Assembly: GCF_026339935.1 (NCBI RefSeq)
Contig: NZ_JAPEPX010000001.1
Span: 558,001-622,000, forward strand
DNA: 64,000 nt
Direction of reading: 5' to 3'
DNA from: Streptomyces sp. NBC_01551
GTDB taxonomy: Bacteria > Actinomycetota > Actinomycetes > Streptomycetales > Streptomycetaceae
Part shown: one piece after another, positions 57,808 through 64,000 of the stretch
Layout of the letters: each line of letters starts with the position of its first letter
Numbering within the stretch: position 1 is the stretch's first letter
The notes under the pieces: generated by a model
The model's input: the letters and a program-made list of their open reading frames with translations, nothing else
Database searches by the model: none
Told to the model about the DNA's origin: nothing
Translations under genes and position numbers: made by a program

Positions 57808-59070
57808 TCAGAACCAGCCGACGGCGAGGGGGAAGGCGGCGCTGACGGTGCTCCCGGTGGTGTCGGTGGCGGTGGCGACGATCTGGACGGTGCCGGTGGC
57901 CCAGGGTTTGCCGGTGATGCGGCCGGTGGCCGCGTCGACGGTCATGTTCCAGGGGAGGCCGGTGGCGGCGTAGCGGAGGGCGGGTTTGCCTCCGGTTGCG
58001 GTGAGCTGGATGGTGCAGGACTGGTTGAACTTGCAGGTCTGCGGGCCGGGGTTGGCGAGCTTCAGGTCACCGGGCGTCGGGGTCGGGGTGGGCGTGGGTG
58101 TGGGTGTGGGGGTCGGGGTGGGTGTCGGGGTGGGTGTGGGCGTCGGCGTCGTCCCGCAGCCCGGGGTGGCTTCCGGCGGCAGCGGGACGCGCCAGATCTG
58201 GGTGTCGTTCTCCGATCCGACGAGCAGGCTCGCGCAGTCGTAGTACGTCACCGTCTCGCCCTGGGACTGCGCCGGCAGGGCTACGTCCGCCAGCTTGGTG
58301 CCCGCCGCGTCGTACACGGAGGCGGTGTTCGCGCCCAGCGGGCCGCCGCTGCGCAGGGCGTAGGAGGCGCCCGACGGCGAGAACGCCCCGTCGGTGGCGA
58401 AGACCGGGCCCGGCCGCACGGCGGTGAGGGTGTTGACCTGCCCCGTCACCGGGGGCAGCGGGGCCTTGTAGAGCTGCCCGGCGGCGCCGATCAGCTTGCT
58501 GGCGACGTAGAGCTGCCCGGTGACGGGGTCGGCGAGCAGGGACTCGGCGTCGTGCCTGCCGTCCGCGTAGGAGAAGCGGTACGTCACGGGCGTCACCGTC
58601 GCGTTGGCCAGCTGGTCGGGCTCGGTGAAGGAGTGGACGGTGATCTCGGCGCGGCCGCTGAAGTTGTCCCCGATGTCGCCCACCAGGATCGCCGGGCGGC
58701 CGGACGCGTCCTTGCCGATCGCGAGCCCCTCCCAGTCGGTGTTGCCGACACCGGAGACGGTGTAGGTGGCGGCGAGCCGGCCGCTCGCCCCGTTGCAGTC
58801 GATGGCGAAGACCTGGTTGGTGTTCCCGCTGTCGTTGACGGCGTAGAAGACACCGGGGTGTGTGCGGCTCATGGCGAGGCCGCTGAGCTCGGCGAGGCCG
58901 CCGGGCAGCGTGCACTTCTTCTCCGGGGCCAGGGCGGTGGCCGCCGCCGGGACCGCGCCCGGACCGGCGGACGCGCTCGCGTCGGCCATCCAGACGGTGG
59001 CCGACAGGGCGGTGGCGAGGGCCGCGGTCGCCAGGGCGGCGGCTCTCGGGGGTGTGAGGAGTCGTGACAT
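57808..59070 (-). CDS. secreted beta-propeller-like protein with Thr-Pro linker
   Basis: About 420 residues, signal peptide MSRLLTPPRAAALATAALA...; in-frame ATGs at 59079 and 59091 are alternatives. Mature part (about 50-300) with GLAMSRTHPGVFYAVNDSG and GDIGDNFSGR looks like a propeller of the extracellular type. A run of Thr-Pro repeats (about 310-335) then a C-terminal putative Ig-like domain (KLANPGPQTCKFNQSC...) ends it. Function unknown. Confidence 0.78.
   Translation of the reverse strand: MSRLLTPPRAAALATAALATALSATVWMADASASAGPGAVPAAATALAPEKKCTLPGGLAELSGLAMSRTHPGVFYAVNDSGNTNQVFAIDCNGASGRLAATYTVSGVGNTDWEGLAIGKDASGRPAILVGDIGDNFSGRAEITVHSFTEPDQLANATVTPVTYRFSYADGRHDAESLLADPVTGQLYVASKLIGAAGQLYKAPLPPVTGQVNTLTAVRPGPVFATDGAFSPSGASYALRSGGPLGANTASVYDAAGTKLADVALPAQSQGETVTYYDCASLLVGSENDTQIWRVPLPPEATPGCGTTPTPTPTPTPTPTPTPTPTPTPTPTPGDLKLANPGPQTCKFNQSCTIQLTATGGKPALRYAATGLPWNMTVDAATGRITGKPWATGTVQIVATATDTTGSTVSAAFPLAVGWF
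58078..58155. repeat. degenerate short repeat encoding Thr-Pro linker
   Basis: A GGTGTG/GGGGTC-type run that encodes the Thr-Pro linker on the minus strand. Such tracts expand and contract by slippage, so linker length may vary between strains. Confidence 0.75.
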
Positions 59071-59168
59071 GACCACCATGTGACAGGCCATCAGTTGTCG
59101 GCGCCAGGCCCAACCACCGCCCCTTTGAGCATCGTTCAATGCCGGGCGGGCATGTCTGGAACGCCCCG

Positions 59169-60062
59169 TCACCGGGCCGGCTCCCGCACCGGCGCCTTGT
59201 GCCGGGCGCTGGCGATGAACGCCCGCGCGGCGCGGCTCAGCGGCCGCCGGGCGTGCGCGATCCCCACCGGGCGCAGCAGGGGCGGGTCGAAGGAGCGGAC
59301 CTCCGCCCGGTGCCCGAAGGCCCGCAGCGCCACGTCCCGGTACCAGATGAGCGAGCCGCGCCCGTCGGTCACCCCCGTCACCCAGGCGAGCCGTTCGTCG
59401 ACCTCCAGGGAGGGTACGGGCCGGACGCCGAGGCAGCTGAACATGGCCTCCATCTCGGTGCGGCGCCCGGCGCCCGGGGTCGGGAGCACCATGGGGAGCC
59501 CGTCGAGCAGCCGGAACGGCACCGGGTCGGGCAGCCGGGAGCCGATGGGCGAGATCAGGACGACCTCGCGCTCCTGGATGTGGTGCGTGGAGAGCTCCTT
59601 GTCGACGGGCAGGTCGACCAGGGCCAGCTCTACGCGTCCGTCGAGGAGTTCCTGCACCAGGTCCTCCCTGCTGTCGCGCTGCTGGAGCCGGACGTCCACC
59701 CCGGGGTGCCGGTCGGTGAAGCCGGGGATCAGGTCGGCGGCCAGATCGAGGGCCAGCGTCGGCGTGGTGACGAGCGTGAGCGGGACCCGGGCGCCCTTGC
59801 CGTGCGCCGTCCCGATGTCGTCGATCGCCTCCACCGCGTCGAGCACGGTCCGGGCCAGGCGCACCACCCGGGCCCCTTCGGGGGTCAGGTCGACTCCCCT
59901 GCCCCGGCGGGCCAGGAGCTCGACTCCGAGGTCCCGCTCCATGGCCTGGACGGCCCGGGACAGGGCGGACTGGGCCACGAAGACCGAGGCGGCCGCTCCG
60001 GTGATGGAACGGCAGTCCGCGACGGCGACGAGATAACGAAGCTGCGCGAGTGTGGGGGTCAT
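59169..60062 (-). CDS. LysR family transcriptional regulator
   Basis: 297 residues. N-terminal winged HTH (LRYLVAVADCRSITGAAASVFVAQSALSRAVQAMERDLG) and a LysR substrate domain (about 90-295). Closest by eye to CynR/HcaR-like regulators. Divergent from the large PKS gene, so it is the natural candidate activator for it. Confidence 0.92.
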   Translation of the reverse strand: MTPTLAQLRYLVAVADCRSITGAAASVFVAQSALSRAVQAMERDLGVELLARRGRGVDLTPEGARVVRLARTVLDAVEAIDDIGTAHGKGARVPLTLVTTPTLALDLAADLIPGFTDRHPGVDVRLQQRDSREDLVQELLDGRVELALVDLPVDKELSTHHIQEREVVLISPIGSRLPDPVPFRLLDGLPMVLPTPGAGRRTEMEAMFSCLGVRPVPSLEVDERLAWVTGVTDGRGSLIWYRDVALRAFGHRAEVRSFDPPLLRPVGIAHARRPLSRAARAFIASARHKAPVREPAR

Positions 60063-60535
60063 GACCGGACGGTAACCGCGCCATGCTGTACCTGTAAGGG
60101 CCGTACGGTGAACAAATGTCCGACCCCCGGCCGCCGTTCATGCCGGGTCGGCCCCAAGGCATACCGGTGCGGCATGAGCCCGCGCCCGTGCGGTACGCCG
60201 GTCCGCGCTCCGGGGCCGGTCCGCCCGGGCGGTGTCGCCGCAGGCCAACCGGCCCGGCGGGGGTGCGCGCCGGATTGGCGAGGACGCACCCTACGCGAAA
60301 TACCGTACTCCGCATGCCCGTTGACAGTGCAAGAAGGTCACCGCACGATGCATCCCGGCGCCAGGGAAGTTGACCACCGTTCAAGCCCGCCCTGCCGACG
60401 GCGGGTCGCCCGGCCGAACGCCGCATCGCCCGAGCCCCGCGCACCCCACGCAGTCCCTCGCACGGCCCCCGGTGGTCCGGGGGTGTGTCATCCCGCACTG
60501 CGACATGTCACACAGCACCGGAAAGAGGAGCGCCC
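60063..60535. other. 473-bp LysR / PKS intergenic region
   Basis: No supported gene; a plus-strand ORF at 60116-60373 lacks a ribosome site. A candidate promoter TTGACA (60321-60326), 17 bp, CACGAT (60344-60349) points toward the PKS gene. Repeated GCATACCGG-like elements near 60160 may be LysR contacts. An AGAGGAG site precedes the PKS start. Confidence 0.5.
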
Positions 60536-63500
60536 GTGACCCCCCACCCCCCGCGATCCGCCCCCACCCGCGACCTGGTCGTCGCGGTCAGCCCGTTCGA
60601 GGAGCCGCATCCCCGGATCGTGACCGCCGCCGAGCGGGCGGGCGCCCTCGGGCTGCTCGACCTCGGCAGGGACCCCGCCGCCGCCCGGGCCGCCTTCGCG
60701 GAGCTCGCCCGGCGGCTCGGCGGCGGCCACCGCTACGGGGTGCGGATCCCGGCGGGCTGCCCGATCGGGCCGGCCGGGCTGCCGGCCGAGGTGGACACGG
60801 TGCTGCTGGCCGACCCCGGGGAGCACACCCCGCAGCGGGTCGCCGCCTGGGCGGCCGCCGCCGGACGACCCCGGGTCTGGGCCGAGGCCACCGGCCGGGA
60901 GCAGGCCCTGGCAGCGGTGGCGGCCGGGGCCGGGGCGGTCGTCGCCAAGGGCCACGAGGCCGGGGGCCGGGTGGGCGAGGCCACCACCTTCGTCCTCCTC
61001 CAGCAGCTCCTGGCCGGCCCCGGCGTCGGGGTGCCCGTGCTCGCCTGCGGCGGGATCGGGCTCCATACGGCGGCGGCGGCCGTCGCCGGCGGAGCCGCCG
61101 GGGTGCTGGTCGACGTACAACTGGCCCTGACCGCGGAGGGGGAGGCCGGCCTGCCGGCCGAAGTCGCGGCGGCGCTGCGGGCGATGGACGGCTCCGAGAC
61201 CCGGCTGACCGACGGGCACCGGGTGTTCGCCCGACCCGACCTGACCCCGCCGGACGGCCCGGTCGCGGCCCTCCTCGGAGCCCGGGACCTGCGCGCCCAG
61301 CTGCTGCCCGTGGGGCAGGACGGGGCCTCGGCGGCCCGGCTCGCCGCGCGCCACCGCACCACGGGCGGGGTGCTCCAGGCCGTCCGGGCCGCCATCACCG
61401 GGCACCTGGAGGCGGCGGTCGCCGCCCGCCCCCTCACCCGGCCGCGCCCCGTGGCCCAGGGGCCGATGACCCGGGTGAGCGACCAGGCGGCCTTCGCCGA
61501 GGCCGTCGCCGCCGCGGGCGGGGTCCCGTACCTGGCCCTCGCGGTGATGGAGGGCCCGGACGTCCGAGCGCTGCTGGCCGAAACCGCCGAGCGGCTCGGG
61601 GACCGCCCCTGGGGCGTGGGCCTGCTCGGCTTCGCCCCGCCGGAACTGCGCCGGGAGCAGCTGGCGGCCGTGGCCGAGGTGCGTCCGCCGTACGCGATCA
61701 TCGCGGGCGGCACCCCGGCGCAGGCGGCGCCGCTGGAGGCCGCCGGAACCCTGACCCACCTGCACGTGCCCTCGCCGGGGCTGCTGGAGCGCTACCTCGC
61801 CGAGGGGGCGCGGCGGTTCGTGTTCGAGGGGCTGGAGTGCGGGGGCCACGTCGGGCCGCGCGCCTCGTTCCCGCTGTGGGAGGAGCAGATCGAGCGGCTG
61901 CTGGCCTGTCCCGATCCGGGCGCGCTGGACGTGCTGTTCGCCGGCGGCATCCACGACGAGCGCTCGGCGGCGATGGCGGTCGCGGCGGCGGGCCCGCTGG
62001 CCGAGCGGGGCGCGCGGATCGGCGTACTGATGGGCACGGCCTACCTGTTCACCCAGGAGGCGGTGGCGGCCGGAGCGGTGCTGCCCGGGTTCCAGCGGGC
62101 GGCGGTGGACTGCGCGGACACCGTCCTGCTGCAGACCGCGCCGGGGCATGCCACCCGGTGCGCGGACACCCCGTACGCCAAGACCTTCGAGGCCACGAGG
62201 CGGCGGCTCGCGGAGAGCGGGACCGAGCCGCGCCAGATGTGGGAGGAGCTGGAGCGGCTCAACCTGGGGCGGCTGCGGATCGCCAGCAAGGGCCTGCGGC
62301 GCGGCCCTTCGGGATCGCTGGACGCCGTGGACGGCCAACAGCAATACGACGACGGCCTGTTCATGCTCGGGCAGGCCGCCACCCTGCGGACGCGGACCAC
62401 GACGATCACCGCCCTGCACGCCCAGGTCACCGAGGGCGCCACGGAGCTGCTGGACCGGCGCGCCGCGGAACTCGCGAGCCCGGACGTCGCCGAGGACGGC
62501 GGCGACGCGGCGGCCGACCCGTTGGACATCGCCATCGTCGGCATGGCCTGCGCCTACCCGGGCGCCCCCGACCTCGCCGCGTACTGGGCCCGGATCCTGT
62601 CCGGGGCGGACGCCGTGACCGAGGTCCCGGCCGAGCGGTGGGACCCGGCGCTCTACTACGACGCCGACCCGGCCAGGGCCGGCGAGCGCACGCCGTCGCG
62701 CTGGGGCGGGTTCCTCGACCCGATGCCCTTCGACGCGCTCGCGCACGGCATCCCGCCCGCTTCCCTGGCCGGCATCGAGCCGGTACAGCTGCTGGCGCTG
62801 GAGACCTCGGCGCGGGCCCTGGCGGACGCGGGCTACGGCAAGGACCGGGAGTTCGACCGCTCCCGCACCTCCGTGGTCTTCGGCGCGGAGGCCGGCACCG
62901 AGCTGGCGGGCGCGTACGGGCTGCGCGCCCTGCACCCGGCCTATCTGGGCGAACTGCCCAAGGACCTGGACGAGCAGCTGCCCCGGCTCACGGAGGACTC
63001 CTTCCCCGGCGTCCTCGCCAACGTGATCGCGGGCCGGGTCGCGAACCGGCTGGACCTCGGGGGCGCGAACTGCACGGTCGACGCGGCCTGCGCCTCCTCG
63101 CTCGCGGCGCTGGACCTGGCCTGCCGCCAACTGCGCGACGGGGACAGCGACATGGTGCTGTGCGGGGGCGCAGACGTACACAACGGGATCAACGACTACC
63201 TGCTGTTCGCCTCGGTGCGCGCCCTGTCCCCCACCGGGCGCTGCCGGCCCTTCGACGCCGCCGCCGACGGGATCGCGCTCGGCGAGGGCGTGGGCGTGCT
63301 GGCCCTGAAGCGGCTGGCGGACGCGGAGCGGGACGGCGACCGGGTGTACGCCCTGATCAAGGCGGTCGGCGCGGCGAGCGACGGCCGGTCCCTCGGACTG
63401 ACGGCGCCCCGGCCGGAGGGGCAGCGGCGGGCGCTGGAGCGGGCCTACGCGCGGGCGGGCGTCTCCCCCGGCGAGGTCGGCCTGGTCGAGGCGCACGGCA

Positions 63501-64000
63501 CGGGCACGGTCGTCGGCGACAGCACCGAACTGGCCGTGCTGAGCGAGCTGTTCACCGCCTCCGGCGCGGCCGTCGGCTCCTGCGCGCTGGGCTCGGTGAA
63601 ATCCCAGCTCGGGCACACCAAGTGCGCGGCCGGGCTGGCCGGCCTGATCAAGGCGGCCCGGGCGGTGCACGCGGGGGTGCGGCCGCCGACCCTGCACATC
63701 GACACCCCGAACCCGGCCTGGCGGGCGGACACCAGCCCCTTCGTCTTCGACGCCGTGGCCCGGCCGTGGGCGGTACCGGTCGAGCGCCGGTTCGCGGGCG
63801 TGAGCGCCTTCGGGTTCGGTGGCACCAACTACCACGCGGTGCTGGCCGGTTACGCGGGCGCGGCCGAGCCCGGACACGGGTGGGAGGAGTGGCCGGCCGA
63901 GCTGTTCTGCTTCCGGGGCGAGGACCGGCGGGCGGCTGGCCGGGCGATGGCGCGGCTGGCGGCGCGGCTGGAGCAGAACGACACGGCCGGGCGGCCGTGG
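60536..64000 (+). CDS. PKS/PUFA synthase-like protein: flavin oxidoreductase modules plus ketosynthase (partial, runs off window)
   Basis: Open from GTG 60536 to the window end (1155 codons, no stop). Residues about 1-260 and about 290-560 look like two nitronate monooxygenase/PfaD-like TIM barrels: the second has AQGPMTRVSDQAAFAEAVAAAGG and RRFVFEGLECGGHVGPR, the first a weaker, possibly degenerate copy. A ketosynthase follows (about 660-1110): DIAIVGMACAYPGA, active Cys in DAACASSLAALD, His in EAHGTGT, and GHTKCAAG. The KS is of the iterative PUFA/secondary-lipid type. Product unknown; acyltransferase, KR and ACP domains would lie beyond the window. Confidence 0.88.
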   Translation, partial: MTPHPPRSAPTRDLVVAVSPFEEPHPRIVTAAERAGALGLLDLGRDPAAARAAFAELARRLGGGHRYGVRIPAGCPIGPAGLPAEVDTVLLADPGEHTPQRVAAWAAAAGRPRVWAEATGREQALAAVAAGAGAVVAKGHEAGGRVGEATTFVLLQQLLAGPGVGVPVLACGGIGLHTAAAAVAGGAAGVLVDVQLALTAEGEAGLPAEVAAALRAMDGSETRLTDGHRVFARPDLTPPDGPVAALLGARDLRAQLLPVGQDGASAARLAARHRTTGGVLQAVRAAITGHLEAAVAARPLTRPRPVAQGPMTRVSDQAAFAEAVAAAGGVPYLALAVMEGPDVRALLAETAERLGDRPWGVGLLGFAPPELRREQLAAVAEVRPPYAIIAGGTPAQAAPLEAAGTLTHLHVPSPGLLERYLAEGARRFVFEGLECGGHVGPRASFPLWEEQIERLLACPDPGALDVLFAGGIHDERSAAMAVAAAGPLAERGARIGVLMGTAYLFTQEAVAAGAVLPGFQRAAVDCADTVLLQTAPGHATRCADTPYAKTFEATRRRLAESGTEPRQMWEELERLNLGRLRIASKGLRRGPSGSLDAVDGQQQYDDGLFMLGQAATLRTRTTTITALHAQVTEGATELLDRRAAELASPDVAEDGGDAAADPLDIAIVGMACAYPGAPDLAAYWARILSGADAVTEVPAERWDPALYYDADPARAGERTPSRWGGFLDPMPFDALAHGIPPASLAGIEPVQLLALETSARALADAGYGKDREFDRSRTSVVFGAEAGTELAGAYGLRALHPAYLGELPKDLDEQLPRLTEDSFPGVLANVIAGRVANRLDLGGANCTVDAACASSLAALDLACRQLRDGDSDMVLCGGADVHNGINDYLLFASVRALSPTGRCRPFDAAADGIALGEGVGVLALKRLADAERDGDRVYALIKAVGAASDGRSLGLTAPRPEGQRRALERAYARAGVSPGEVGLVEAHGTGTVVGDSTELAVLSELFTASGAAVGSCALGSVKSQLGHTKCAAGLAGLIKAARAVHAGVRPPTLHIDTPNPAWRADTSPFVFDAVARPWAVPVERRFAGVSAFGFGGTNYHAVLAGYAGAAEPGHGWEEWPAELFCFRGEDRRAAGRAMARLAARLEQNDTAGRPW

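Noticed and set aside
60116..60373. 85-codon ORF before the PKS gene
   Set aside because: No ribosome site, Arg/Pro-rich translation, typical of GC-rich spurious frames.
60488..63877. 1129-codon open frame on the minus strand
   Set aside because: It is the antisense shadow of the PKS gene; its translation is Gly/Arg/Gln-rich without domains, while the plus-strand frame carries clear KS and oxidoreductase motifs.

Overview
The window is very GC-rich (G/C at most third codon positions), uses GTG and TTG starts freely, and carries gene types typical of a filamentous actinomycete: secreted CBM13 glycosidases, a tripeptidyl-aminopeptidase-like hydrolase, many TetR regulators, kdp genes in the order FABC-ED and a type I PKS. 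It is most likely a Streptomyces or close relative chromosome. I see no rRNA, tRNA, CRISPR array or insertion sequence.

Layout. 31-4094: a lactonase-fold protein, a bacterial nitric oxide synthase oxygenase and an FUSC-type membrane protein, all on the minus strand. 4455-7115: a lone DUF4157 (eCIS-core) protein ending in an HNH-like nuclease motif, a probable injected toxin without its machine nearby. 7128-25612: a potassium and osmotic-stress island. It holds a universal-stress/PH-like pair, a small SAV_915-like protein with a second diaminopimelate-decarboxylase-like enzyme, an APC permease, a stand-alone KdpB, a KimA-like K+ importer, then a full kdpFABC-kdpE-kdpD locus preceded by a 27-residue membrane peptide gene. 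Four promoter regions in this island carry tandem 11-bp direct repeats (consensus about SCGTCARGRNN), the architecture bound by OmpR-family regulators, so KdpE is the natural candidate regulator.

25605-33922: TetR plus pirin with shared operators, a secreted TAP-like hydrolase ending in an 18-bp perfect terminator stem, an SRPBCC/TetR pair divergent from an SDR with three operator palindromes, a hotdog thioesterase and a 2,4-dienoyl-CoA reductase. 34330-48205: carbohydrate scavenging, with a sugar ABC importer and cytoplasmic GH38 alpha-mannosidase in one operon, and a secreted GH27 alpha-galactosidase plus GH89 alpha-N-acetylglucosaminidase in another. Between them lie a small membrane protein, a universal stress protein, a PLP dehydratase and a TetR regulator.

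48439-51017: a small helical protein, a polyprenyl diphosphate synthase and an MpaB/rubber-oxygenase-type enzyme, apparently one isoprenoid operon. 51073-59070: TetR and SDR, a membrane-anchored sulfite-oxidase-like molybdoenzyme, a CYTH-like protein, an esterase, a P450 and a secreted protein with a Thr-Pro repeat linker. 59169-64000: a LysR regulator divergent from a large PKS/PUFA-synthase-like gene that starts with flavin oxidoreductase (NMO/PfaD-like) modules followed by a ketosynthase and runs off the right edge.
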